From an uncultured Lachnotalea sp. (GTDB taxonomy: Bacteria > Bacillota > Clostridia > Lachnospirales > Lachnospiraceae), in the NCBI GenBank assembly GCA_948470255.1, contig CAOKOS010000002.1, forward strand, positions 22,573-86,572: a stretch of DNA of 64,000 nt, written 5' to 3'. Shown here piece by piece: positions 25,903-34,440 of the stretch. The notes beneath the pieces were generated by a model. The model was not told the origin of the DNA and did no database searches. It was given only the letters and a program-made list of their open reading frames with translations. Numbering within the stretch: the stretch's first letter is position 1; each line of letters opens with the position of its first letter. The position numbers were made by a program, and so were the translations under genes.

Positions 25903-26400
25903 ATGAGATTTCCGGTGTTTGTGGAACTGGAGGGAAAAAAGGCAGTAGTGGTGGGAGCAGGCCCTATTGCAGAGAGGCGGATTCGGGTATTGGAGGAATT
26001 TGGGGCGAAAGTGACGGTCATATCGCCGGAGATTTCCGAAGGAGTGCGGGACTTGTGGGAAGAAGGACGGATCAACTGCATCATCCGCCCGCTGGAGAGG
26101 ACTGACATAGGGGGGACATTCCTTGTGGTGGCTGCCACAGGAGACAGGGCGGTCAACCATCAGGTGGAAGTCTGGTGCAGGGAAGCAGGCGTGTTAGTCA
26201 ATGTGGCAGATAAAAAGGAAGAGTGTGATTTCTATTTCCCGGGGATTGCCAGGGAAGGCTGCTTGACGGCAGGAGTGTGCGCCGGGGGGAAGGACCATAA
26301 GCTGGCAAAGTCGGCGACAGAGGATATTCGGATCCTTTTTGCGGAAAAATACGGGATGTGCGGCGGGGATGTTCCTTCGTCCAGGGAAGAGGGAAGGTGA
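25903..26400 (+). CDS. Precorrin-2 dehydrogenase / sirohydrochlorin ferrochelatase-like (CysG N-terminal type)
   Basis: 165 residues with an NAD-binding fold (KKAVVVGAGPIAERRIRVLEE), the FLVVAATGD motif and NVADKKEECDFYFPGI, the signature of SirC/Met8/CysG-N. It oxidises precorrin-2 to sirohydrochlorin for siroheme or anaerobic cobalamin synthesis. It lacks the methylase domain of CysG, which instead is fused to HemC and HemD in the next gene. Start at ATG 25903 after GGAAGGGAAG; the ORF to 25834 begins in poor sequence. Confidence 0.9.
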   Translation: MRFPVFVELEGKKAVVVGAGPIAERRIRVLEEFGAKVTVISPEISEGVRDLWEEGRINCIIRPLERTDIGGTFLVVAATGDRAVNHQVEVWCREAGVLVNVADKKEECDFYFPGIAREGCLTAGVCAGGKDHKLAKSATEDIRILFAEKYGMCGGDVPSSREEGR

Positions 26401-26406
26401 CGGCAG

Positions 26407-28863
26407 ATGGGAAAGGAAAAAAGAATCATACGTGTAGGCAGCCGGGAAAGTAAGCTGGCTGTGGCACAGACCATGCTTCTGGTCAGAGAGCTGGAAAGAC
26501 ACCACCCAGAGCTTGTTTTTGAGCTAATTACCATGAAAACAACAGGGGATGTGATACTGGACAGGAGCCTTGATCAGGTGGGGGGGAAGGGACTTTTTGT
26601 CAAAGAACTGGATCAGGCGTTATTGGAAAAGCGTATTGATTTTTCTGTGCACAGTCTTAAAGATATGCCCATGGAGCAGCCAAAGGGGCTGCCCATAGTG
26701 GCCTTGTCAAAGCGGGGGGATGTGCGGGACGTTTTGGTGTACCCCAAAGGGGGGAAGCGGTGGACGCTGGAGATGGGCCGCCCTTTTGTAATCGGAACTT
26801 CCAGTGAAAGAAGGAAGCTGCAGCTTGCGGGGCTGTTTCCCGAGGCCAGTTTTTCCCTCATCCGGGGGAACGTACTGACACGGTTAAAAAAACTGGACGA
26901 AGGGCAGTATGATGCCATTGTCCTGGCCGGAGCCGGGCTGCAGCGGCTGGGCCTTTCCGACAGGATTGATATGTGGCTGGAGCCGGAGGAAGTGATCCCG
27001 GCGGCTGGCCAGGCTGTTTTGGCGGTACAGGGCCGGTCAGGGGAGGATTATTCTTATCTGGAATGTATTGACTGCCTGGAAAGCTGGCAGGAGACAGCTG
27101 CGGAGAGGGGGTTTGTGCGGTATCTGGACGGAGGATGTTCTTCCCCCGTTGCAGCCTTTGCCAAAAGGGAAGGGGACGGACTGAAGCTTTGCGGCCTTTA
27201 TTATGAAGAAGCAACAGGCCGTTTTATGACCGGGGAGATAAGGGGAGCGAAAGAAGAGGGGGAAGCCCTGGGGATTTCTTTGGCAAGAAAGCTTCAGGAG
27301 AAAGTGAAAGAATCCGGCATGACAGAAAAAAGATTATGTGGGGAAGGACAGGAAAACCCTGGAAAAACAGGAAAAGTCTGGCTGGTGGGGGCGGGCCCTT
27401 CTGATGCAGGGCTTTTTACCATTAAAGGAGCCCGGGCGCTTTCTAAAGCCCAGGTGGTGGTCTATGACAGGCTGGTGGGCCCAGGCATTTTGCAGATGAT
27501 GCCGGAGGAAGCGGAAAAAATAGATGTGGGGAAATGTTCAGGAAACCATCCGGTGCCCCAGGATGAGATTAACCGGATTCTCCTTAAGAAAGCGCAGGAA
27601 GGGAAACGGGTGGTACGGTTAAAGGGCGGAGATCCTTTTGTGTTTGGACGGGGCGGGGAAGAATTGGAGCTTCTGGCGTCCCATGGAATCCCTTTTGAAG
27701 TGGTGCCGGGAGTGACTGCGGCAACGGCGGTCACCGCTTATGGGGGGATTCCCCTTACCCATCGGGACTACTGCTCTTCGGTCCACCTGATTACTGCCCA
27801 TAAAAAGCGGGGGAGCAGTGAAGGGTTGGACTTTGATACGCTGGCAAAGCTTGACGGAACCCTGGTGTTTTATATGGGATTGAACGGGCTGGAGGAAATC
27901 TGCCAGGGGCTTTTGGAGGCCGGCATGGAGGCGGGTATGCCGGCGGCGGTTATTTCGGAGGGGACGACGGCGGCCCAGAGGCAGGTGGTGTCCGATCTTT
28001 TGCATTTAAAAGAAGAAACGGAAAAAGCGGGAATCATTTCCCCCGCCCTGATTGTGGTGGGGAGGGTGTGCGGCCTGTCGGGGACTTTCCACTGGGCAAA
28101 GGACAGGCCCCTTGGAAAACAGAGGGTCATTGTCACTAGGCCGAAAAAACGGAGCCTGGGGATGGCAGAGAGGCTTACAGACCTGGGGGCGGAGGTGATT
28201 TTGCTTCCGGCCATTGAGACGAAACCCATAGAAAATTCTAAAGCTATTGAGGCGGCCGTTTCTGGTATCCGTAATTATGCATGGATTGGCTTTACCAGCG
28301 CAGAAGGGGTGGACAGCTTTTTTGACCGGCTGCGAAAGGCAGGGATGGACATCCGGCAGCTTTATGGAATCCGGTTTGCGGCCATTGGGCCGGCCACCAG
28401 AAGGGCTCTTGAAAAACGGGGGATTTTTGTGGATCTCCAGCCGGAAACTTATACGGGGGAAGCTCTGGGAAGGCTGCTGGCGGGAAGTGTAAAGCCGGGG
28501 GAGAGGCTGCTTCTTGCCAGGGCAGATATTGGAACGGAAGAAGTGGCCAGGCCTCTTAAGGAAGCAGGGGTTTCTTTTGATGATATTGCTGTTTATCGTA
28601 CCATTTTGGCGGGAAATTGCGCTGTGAAGCCGGAAATACGGCCGGATGACATTGTCACCTTTACCAGCGCTTCCACGGTACGGGGATTTACAGCGCTGTA
28701 TCCGGAACTGGATTACAAAAAGGTGACGGGGCTTTGCATTGGCTCCCAGACGGCGAAGGAAGCGGAAAAATGCGGGATACAGACGGTGGTGTCTGAGCGG
28801 GCCGACATGGACAGTATGGTGGAAAAGCTTTTGGAGATAAATAAACTGAGGAGGAATGGATAA
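26407..28863 (+). CDS. HemC-CobA-HemD triple fusion
   Basis: 818 residues combining three consecutive enzymes. Residues 1 to about 310 are porphobilinogen deaminase (VGSRESKLAVAQT, DFSVHSLKDMP, and YLDGGCSSPVA with the dipyrromethane-binding Cys). Residues about 325-565 are uroporphyrinogen-III C-methyltransferase (VWLVGAGPSDAGLFTIKGA, RLKGGDPFVFGRGGEE, VVPGVTAATAVTAYGGIPLT). The rest is uroporphyrinogen-III synthase (VIVTRPKKRSLGMAERL ... IVTFTSASTVRGF). Together they convert porphobilinogen to precorrin-2. CobA-HemD fusions are common in Clostridia; adding HemC is less usual. Joins are flexible Lys/Glu-rich linkers with no stops or frame changes. GACGGCAGATG start with weak ribosome site. 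Confidence 0.93.
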   Translation: MGKEKRIIRVGSRESKLAVAQTMLLVRELERHHPELVFELITMKTTGDVILDRSLDQVGGKGLFVKELDQALLEKRIDFSVHSLKDMPMEQPKGLPIVALSKRGDVRDVLVYPKGGKRWTLEMGRPFVIGTSSERRKLQLAGLFPEASFSLIRGNVLTRLKKLDEGQYDAIVLAGAGLQRLGLSDRIDMWLEPEEVIPAAGQAVLAVQGRSGEDYSYLECIDCLESWQETAAERGFVRYLDGGCSSPVAAFAKREGDGLKLCGLYYEEATGRFMTGEIRGAKEEGEALGISLARKLQEKVKESGMTEKRLCGEGQENPGKTGKVWLVGAGPSDAGLFTIKGARALSKAQVVVYDRLVGPGILQMMPEEAEKIDVGKCSGNHPVPQDEINRILLKKAQEGKRVVRLKGGDPFVFGRGGEELELLASHGIPFEVVPGVTAATAVTAYGGIPLTHRDYCSSVHLITAHKKRGSSEGLDFDTLAKLDGTLVFYMGLNGLEEICQGLLEAGMEAGMPAAVISEGTTAAQRQVVSDLLHLKEETEKAGIISPALIVVGRVCGLSGTFHWAKDRPLGKQRVIVTRPKKRSLGMAERLTDLGAEVILLPAIETKPIENSKAIEAAVSGIRNYAWIGFTSAEGVDSFFDRLRKAGMDIRQLYGIRFAAIGPATRRALEKRGIFVDLQPETYTGEALGRLLAGSVKPGERLLLARADIGTEEVARPLKEAGVSFDDIAVYRTILAGNCAVKPEIRPDDIVTFTSASTVRGFTALYPELDYKKVTGLCIGSQTAKEAEKCGIQTVVSERADMDSMVEKLLEINKLRRNG

Positions 28864-29847
28864 ATGGATATGGTAAAGCGCCCCAGGCGCCTTCGGGGGA
28901 CGATGACACTTCGGAAGATGGTACGGGAAACCAGGATGGGCAAAGCATCCTTAATCTACCCCATGTTTGTGGTGGAAGGGAAAGGAATTCGCCATGAGAT
29001 CCCCTCTATGCCGGGACAATACCATTACAGCCTGGATTTGCTCCCCGCAGCGCTGGAAGAAGTGGCAAAAGCAGGTGTGTCTTCTGTTATGCTGTTTGGT
29101 ATACCAGATCATAAAGATGAAAAAGGCAGCGGCGCCTGGGCAGAGGATGGGATTATCCAGAGGGCCTTGGCGGCAGGGAAAAAATATGTGCCGGAGCTTT
29201 ATTACATCACAGACGTGTGCATGTGTGAATATACATCCCATGGGCACTGCGGGGTTCTGAAAGGCCATGATGTGGATAACGACAACACCCTGCCTCTCCT
29301 GGCCAGGACGGCCCTTTCCCATGTGGAAGCAGGGGCAGATATGGTGGCCCCTTCCGATATGATGGATGGGAGGGTGGCGGCCATTCGGAAAATCCTCGAT
29401 GAAAACGGCCACCTGGAAACGCCGGTCATGTCTTATGCGGTGAAATATGCTTCCGGGTTTTACGGCCCTTTCAGGGAAGCGGCAGACTCGGCGCCCAGTT
29501 TTGGGGACAGGAAAACGTATCAGATGGATTACCACAATGGAAAAGAAGGGGTGAAAGAGGCGCTTTTAGATGTGGAAGAAGGCGCTGACCTCATTATGGT
29601 AAAACCGGCCCTGTCTTATCTGGATATCATACGGCGTGTATCGGAGGCAGTGCCAGCCCCTGTGGCTGCTTACAGTGTCAGCGGGGAATATGCCATGATA
29701 AAAGCGGCGGCCATGAAGGGCTGGATCAATGAAGAGGCTGTGGTGTGCGAGGCGGCGACATCCATTTACCGGGCGGGGGCGGATGTGCTGATCACATATT
29801 ACGCAAAGGAGCTGGCAAAGTATATGGAGGAAGGTAGGATTGGCTGA
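28864..29847 (+). CDS. hemB: Porphobilinogen synthase (delta-aminolevulinate dehydratase)
   Basis: 327 residues. The zinc-binding cysteines are in DVCMCEYTSHGHCG, the Schiff-base lysines in SYAVKYASGFYGPFRE and MVKPALSYLD. It condenses two 5-aminolevulinate molecules to porphobilinogen. The ATG follows the fusion gene's stop directly with AGGAGGA just upstream, implying tight coupling. Confidence 0.95.
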   Translation: MDMVKRPRRLRGTMTLRKMVRETRMGKASLIYPMFVVEGKGIRHEIPSMPGQYHYSLDLLPAALEEVAKAGVSSVMLFGIPDHKDEKGSGAWAEDGIIQRALAAGKKYVPELYYITDVCMCEYTSHGHCGVLKGHDVDNDNTLPLLARTALSHVEAGADMVAPSDMMDGRVAAIRKILDENGHLETPVMSYAVKYASGFYGPFREAADSAPSFGDRKTYQMDYHNGKEGVKEALLDVEEGADLIMVKPALSYLDIIRRVSEAVPAPVAAYSVSGEYAMIKAAAMKGWINEEAVVCEAATSIYRAGADVLITYYAKELAKYMEEGRIG

Positions 29848-29860
29848 AGGAGAAAAAAGA

Positions 29861-31138
29861 ATGAGTGTATCAGAACAGTTATTTGAGCGGGCGAAAAAGG
29901 TGATTCCCGGGGGCGTCAACAGCCCGGTGCGGGCGTTTCAGGCAGTGGGGGGGAACCCCCGGTTTATTGCGCAGGCGGAGGGGGCACGTATCACCGACGT
30001 GGACGGTAATACGTACATTGACTATATTGGTTCCTGGGGTCCGATGCTCCTGGGCCATAATCATCCGGCAGTCTTGGAGGCGGCTGTCCAGGCGGCAAAA
30101 AAAGGGTTGAGTTTCGGCGCAGGTTGTCCGGCGGAGGCAGAGATGGCAGAGCTTGTGTGCAGGATGGTTCCTTCTGTGGAGTTGGTCCGCATGGTCAATT
30201 CCGGCACAGAGGCGGTGATGTCGGCTCTCCGGGTGGCCAGGGGCTATACTGGCCGGGATAAGATCATTAAGTTTGAGGGATGTTATCACGGGCACTGCGA
30301 TTCCATGTTGGTAAAGGCAGGATCCGGTGTCATGACAAGCGGGGTTCCGGACAGCGCCGGAGTGCCGGAGGGTTGTGCGAAGGACACTTTGACGGCAGTT
30401 TATAATGACCTGGAGAGCGTGAAGGGCTTATTCGACAAGTTTCCCGGTGAAATTGCCGCAGTGATTGTAGAGCCGGTGGCGGCAAATATGGGAGTGGTGA
30501 CGCCGGAGGAGGGATTCCTCCCTGGGCTTCGCCGGATTTGTACAGAGGAAAAGGCGCTGTTAATTTTTGATGAAGTGATTACAGGCTTCAGGCTGGGGCC
30601 TGACGGCGCCCAGGGATATTATGGCGTAAAGCCGGATCTGACCACATTCGGAAAAATCATTGGCGCAGGAATGCCGGTGGGGGCTTATGGAGGCCGGCGG
30701 GAGGTCATGGAGATGGTGGCGCCTGTGGGAAGCGTTTATCAGGCCGGGACTTTAAGCGGAAATCCGGTAGCCATGGCAGCAGGCCTGGCCCAGCTTCATA
30801 TCCTGGAGGAAAATCCTGATATTTACAGGCAGATGAACGCCATGGGCGATGATTTCAGGGCGAAGCTTAGAAAAATCGTGGAAGAAACAGGGGTTTCCTG
30901 CCAGGTGACAGGAGAAGGTTCTTTGAGTTGTCTGTTTTTTACAAAGGAACCGGTGGTCAATTATCGTATTGCGAAGACTTCGGACACGGAAGCCTTTGGA
31001 AAGTATTTCCGCCATATGCTCGGCCGGGGAATTTATGTGGCGCCATCCCAGTTTGAAGCCATTTTCCTGTCGGCAGCCCATAAGGAGGCGGATTTGGAGA
31101 GAACCCTTGAGGCGATAGAGGAATATTTCAGGGGATAA
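29861..31138 (+). CDS. hemL: Glutamate-1-semialdehyde 2,1-aminomutase
   Basis: 425 residues, class III PLP aminotransferase fold. Motifs: VIPGGVNSPVRAFQ, VNSGTEAVMSALRVARG, LLIFDEVITGFR, and the PLP lysine in TTFGKIIGAGMPVGA. It isomerises glutamate-1-semialdehyde to 5-aminolevulinate, linking HemA and HemB. ATG at 29861 has GAAGGAG upstream; a TTG at 29840 is the alternative. No hemE to hemH gene is in this operon, so flux points to siroheme/cobalamin rather than heme. Confidence 0.95.
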   Translation: MSVSEQLFERAKKVIPGGVNSPVRAFQAVGGNPRFIAQAEGARITDVDGNTYIDYIGSWGPMLLGHNHPAVLEAAVQAAKKGLSFGAGCPAEAEMAELVCRMVPSVELVRMVNSGTEAVMSALRVARGYTGRDKIIKFEGCYHGHCDSMLVKAGSGVMTSGVPDSAGVPEGCAKDTLTAVYNDLESVKGLFDKFPGEIAAVIVEPVAANMGVVTPEEGFLPGLRRICTEEKALLIFDEVITGFRLGPDGAQGYYGVKPDLTTFGKIIGAGMPVGAYGGRREVMEMVAPVGSVYQAGTLSGNPVAMAAGLAQLHILEENPDIYRQMNAMGDDFRAKLRKIVEETGVSCQVTGEGSLSCLFFTKEPVVNYRIAKTSDTEAFGKYFRHMLGRGIYVAPSQFEAIFLSAAHKEADLERTLEAIEEYFRG

Positions 31139-31175
31139 TGTCTGGTGGCCAAGGATTTTTGGACAGGAGGGTGTT

Positions 31176-32960
31176 ATGGTGAGACGGGAAATGGAATTAC
31201 TGCGGAAGGCTATGGTGAGGCATGGCGTATCCCTCTGCCTGGTCCCCACGGCGGATGCCCATGAGTCAGAGTATCCGGGGGAATATTTTGCCGCCCGCAA
31301 ATATTTATCCGGTTTTACCGGATCAGCCGGGACCCTGGCTGTTTCTGATGCCTGGGCGGGGCTTTGGACGGACGCCAGATACTTTTTGCAGGCGGAAAGA
31401 GAGCTTGCGGGAAGCGGCATTACTTTGTACCGCATGGGGGAGGAGGAGGTCCCTTCTCTGGAAGAAGAGCTTTCTGCCAGGCTTCCGGAAGGGGGCGTCC
31501 TTGCTTTTGACGGAACAGTGGTGAACCGGCGCCTGGGAAGCGCTCTCAAAGATCTGGCAGAAGGAAAGGGAGGGCGTGTACTCCTTTTGGATTTGCCGGG
31601 AGAGGTCTGGGAGGGGCGGCCGGCGCTTTCCTGTGAACCGGTTTTTCCGCTGGATCTTATGTATGTGGGAGAAAGCAGAAGGGAAAAGCTTTCAAAGGTC
31701 CGGGCCAGGATGCAGGACGCAGGGGCCGGGATCCATGTGGAGACGGCATTGGATGATACTGCCTGGCTGATGAATCTCAGAGGAAATGACGTACCCTGCA
31801 ATCCTGTGTTTTTAAGCTATCTGGTTCTTTCCATGGAGCAGGCCTGGCTTTTTGCGGAAAAAGGAGCCGTATCGGAAGACATCAGGAAAGAGCTTTTAGA
31901 GGATGGGGTAGAACTTAGGGACTACAGAGCTTTTTTCGAGGAACTTCCTCCCCTTTGCGAAGGGAAAACAGTAATGGCTGACAGCAGAAAGGTGAACGAA
32001 CAGGCATGGGGCTGTTTTAGAGCGGCGGCTGGTATCGTAGATCTTCCCAACCCTGTGGCAGATTTTAAGGCGGTTAAGAATTCTGTGGAGCAGGAAAATT
32101 TAAGAAAAGCCCATGTGAAGGACGGCGTTGCCGTAACAAAGTTTCTTTACTGGCTGAAAACACAGATTGGAAAGGAACCGATTACGGAAGGGGCGGCGGC
32201 TTCTTATCTGGAACAGTGCCGAAAGGAGCAGGAGCATTATCTGGGGCCAAGTTTTGCCACCATTGCTGCTTACGGAGAACATGGGGCTATAGTCCATTAC
32301 CAGGCAAAAGGGGACGGGGCATGTCTTTTGCCGGAAGGTTTTTTCCTGGTGGATTCGGGAGGGCATTACCTGGAAGGCACCACGGATGTCACAAGGACGG
32401 TGGCCCTGGGGCCGCTTACGGCAGGGCAGAAGAAACATTTCACAGCGGTCCTCAAGGGGATGCTGGCCCTGGGGGATGCAAAGTTCTTGAAAGGGTGCAG
32501 GGGGGAAAGCCTGGACTACGCAGCCAGGGAGCCGCTTTGGGCCATGGGGCTTGATTACCGCCATGGGACGGGACACGGCGTGGGATATGTTTTGAATGTC
32601 CACGAAGGCCCCAACGCTTTTCGGTGGAGGCCCCCTTTGGAGGGGGCCGGGACAGCGGTACTTCTTCCGGGAATGGTGACTTCCGACGAGCCGGGGCTTT
32701 ACCTGGCCGGGGAATACGGCATCCGGACGGAGAACTTGTTGCTTTGTAAGGCGGCGGAAAAAAATGAATACGGGCAGTTTCTGGAGTTTGAACATCTCAC
32801 CATGGTTCCCATTGACCTGGATGCAGTTGACTGGACCCAGATGGACGGGAGAGACATCCGAAGGCTGAACCGTTACCATGGGAAAGTCAGGGAGGCTCTT
32901 ACGCCTTATCTGGAAGGGGGAGGGCTTCAGTGGCTTTTGGAGGCGACGAGAGAGGTATAA
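31176..32960 (+). CDS. Xaa-Pro aminopeptidase (M24B)
   Basis: 594 residues, the long three-domain aminopeptidase P type: two creatinase-N-like domains and a C-terminal pita-bread domain with metal ligands in FFLVDSGGHYLEGTTDVTRT (both Asp), GTGHGVGYVLNVHEGP (His), SDEPGLYLAGEYGIRTEN (Glu). It removes N-terminal residues preceding proline. AGGAGGG precedes ATG 31176. It follows hemL by 37 bases but is functionally unrelated to the tetrapyrrole genes. Confidence 0.93.
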   Translation: MVRREMELLRKAMVRHGVSLCLVPTADAHESEYPGEYFAARKYLSGFTGSAGTLAVSDAWAGLWTDARYFLQAERELAGSGITLYRMGEEEVPSLEEELSARLPEGGVLAFDGTVVNRRLGSALKDLAEGKGGRVLLLDLPGEVWEGRPALSCEPVFPLDLMYVGESRREKLSKVRARMQDAGAGIHVETALDDTAWLMNLRGNDVPCNPVFLSYLVLSMEQAWLFAEKGAVSEDIRKELLEDGVELRDYRAFFEELPPLCEGKTVMADSRKVNEQAWGCFRAAAGIVDLPNPVADFKAVKNSVEQENLRKAHVKDGVAVTKFLYWLKTQIGKEPITEGAAASYLEQCRKEQEHYLGPSFATIAAYGEHGAIVHYQAKGDGACLLPEGFFLVDSGGHYLEGTTDVTRTVALGPLTAGQKKHFTAVLKGMLALGDAKFLKGCRGESLDYAAREPLWAMGLDYRHGTGHGVGYVLNVHEGPNAFRWRPPLEGAGTAVLLPGMVTSDEPGLYLAGEYGIRTENLLLCKAAEKNEYGQFLEFEHLTMVPIDLDAVDWTQMDGRDIRRLNRYHGKVREALTPYLEGGGLQWLLEATREV

Positions 32961-32970
32961 ATAAAAAAGG

Positions 32971-33070
32971 GGGCGGCAGAAATATAAAGATTTATGTACG
33001 CCCGGTTTTCCCTACGGTCTCCGGCTATGCATAATATTAGAATATTTTATATTTCAGCCGCGCCTCTTTT
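32971..33070. terminator. Long 16-bp-stem structure between pepP-like and ABC-like genes
   Basis: GCGGCAGAAATATAAA (32973-32988) pairs with TTTATATTTCAGCCGC (33046-33061), 15 of 16 positions, enclosing a 57-base loop that contains smaller pairings and a TATGCATA palindrome. A-rich sequence precedes and T6 follows, so it may be a bidirectional terminator, but the stem plus large structured loop is more than a simple terminator needs and could be a small RNA. The rest of the 284-base gap (to 33244) holds no gene. Confidence 0.65.
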
Positions 33071-33244
33071 TTATGGTAATACTTTACAGGAAAAGTGCAA
33101 AAAAAGAAGAAATGCTTGTCAGTTCTGAGAGTGGGTGTACAAAGTTGCTAAAGACGAAAAATGCTTTTTGTGGATTTCTGTTATGGCTTTTTGCAGGACG
33201 TTAGGATATGATAATAACGATCATGGAAAAGAGGAGGATGGCAG

Positions 33245-34213
33245 ATGGCAGGGATTTCGTTCCGAAACGTGACAAAAGTATTCCCCAGTGGAAAGGCGGC
33301 GGTGAAGGATTTCAGCCTGGAAATCCAGGACGGAGAGTTTCTTGTGCTGACCGGGCCGGAAAGGTCGGGAAAGGCCACAGTGCTCCGTATGATTGCAGGG
33401 ATGGAACCCATCAGCAGCGGAGAGCTTCGGATTGACGGGACAGCTGTGGAAAATGGCAGGCCTGAAAAACGGAATGTGGGGATGATTTTCCGGCATTTTA
33501 CGCTGTATCCTGGTATGACGGTGTATGACAACATAGGTTTTCTGATGAAGCTACAGGGGGAACCGGAAGAAAAAATCCGCCTTGCGGTGGAGGAGAATGC
33601 GAAGACTTTCAAGATTGAAGGGCTGCTTTCCTGCTATCCCAGAGAATTAAATGACCTTCAGAAGCAGTATGTGGCCATGGCCAGGGCCAATGTCCATGAT
33701 CCGGAAGCTTTTCTTATGCTGGATCTTCTGGGAGGCCTGGATGCATCTGCCAGAAAAAAGGCCAGGGAACGGCTGAAAAGCCTATACCATGACATAAAGA
33801 CCACCCTTGTCTATGCCACTGACGATGCAAAAGAAGCTGCCCTTATGGATGTGAAGACGGTGGTCATGCGGAGGGGGCAGATCGAACAGGTAGGTTTTGT
33901 CAGGGAACTGAAAGATCATCCCAGGAACTTCTTTGTGGCCCAGTTTATGTACGGTTCCGGTTTTGGCAGCAGCGAGGTGGAAATCGTCTGTGGAAAGACT
34001 GCTGTGGAGGCTGTGGGAAACGGATTCAGCCTGGATGTGCCGCCGGAATGGATCCCTTCTCTCGAACGCGGAGGATACATGGGGAAAAAGGTGCTTTTGG
34101 GTTATACGTTGAGTGAGTCACCCTGCGGGGTAGAGGATTTGGAAGAGACAGCGCCAGAGGCGGATTCCAGTTTTTTCTTTTTTGACAGGGATACAAGGAT
34201 GGCGATTGTATAG
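33245..34213 (+). CDS. Degenerate MsmX/UgpC-type ABC ATPase homologue (probable pseudo-ATPase)
   Basis: 322 residues aligning throughout with sugar-ABC ATPases (VTKVFPSGKAAVKDFSLEI ... LYPGMTVYDNIGF ... VAMARA), but every catalytic motif is altered. Walker A is GPERSGKAT (Ser44 to Ala), the Q-loop Gln is Arg83 (MIFRHF), the signature LSGGQ is LNDLQ (135-139), Walker B/catalytic DE is replaced by Leu159-Asp160 (FLMLDLL), and the H-loop His is Asp193 (YATDDA). The D-loop LDA and a shortened TOBE-like tail remain. The frame is intact with a good ribosome site (GAGGAGG) and a terminator follows, so it appears expressed and selected for a non-catalytic role. No permease genes adjoin. Confidence 0.83.
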   Translation: MAGISFRNVTKVFPSGKAAVKDFSLEIQDGEFLVLTGPERSGKATVLRMIAGMEPISSGELRIDGTAVENGRPEKRNVGMIFRHFTLYPGMTVYDNIGFLMKLQGEPEEKIRLAVEENAKTFKIEGLLSCYPRELNDLQKQYVAMARANVHDPEAFLMLDLLGGLDASARKKARERLKSLYHDIKTTLVYATDDAKEAALMDVKTVVMRRGQIEQVGFVRELKDHPRNFFVAQFMYGSGFGSSEVEIVCGKTAVEAVGNGFSLDVPPEWIPSLERGGYMGKKVLLGYTLSESPCGVEDLEETAPEADSSFFFFDRDTRMAIV

Positions 34214-34258
34214 CCTTAAGAGGAGTTGCCATTGTCCTTGCCGGTAAAATATAAAAAG

Positions 34259-34311
34259 ATTCGGCCTGTGCTTCCCATTTTTGGGGAAATTAAGGGCCGA
34301 ATTATTTTTTT
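34259..34311 (+). terminator. Intrinsic terminator after the pseudo-ATPase gene
   Basis: ATTCGGCC (34259-34266) pairs with GGCCGAAT (34295-34302), with an inner TTCCC/GGGAA helix, followed by ATTTTTTT. It separates the pseudo-ATPase transcript from the CdaR-like gene. Confidence 0.87.
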
Positions 34312-34440
34312 CTGTAGGATTAACAGAAAAAATCCATAAAAACACTTTCATTTTTATCCTTTTTGCATTAATATAAATTCAGGGTTTGTCGCTTTAAGAT
34401 AACTAACAAACATATGGCAGAAGGTAATAGGGGTGAATTT

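Noticed and set aside
30752..31801. 349-codon minus-strand frame over hemL and the aminopeptidase gene
   Set aside because: It spans two clear plus-strand genes and their gap; Ser/Pro/Arg-rich shadow composition.
33245..34213. Sequencing error or ordinary pseudogene explanation for the degenerate ATPase
   Set aside because: All changes are substitutions at functional sites in a full-length open frame with correct start and terminator; no stops or frameshifts are present.
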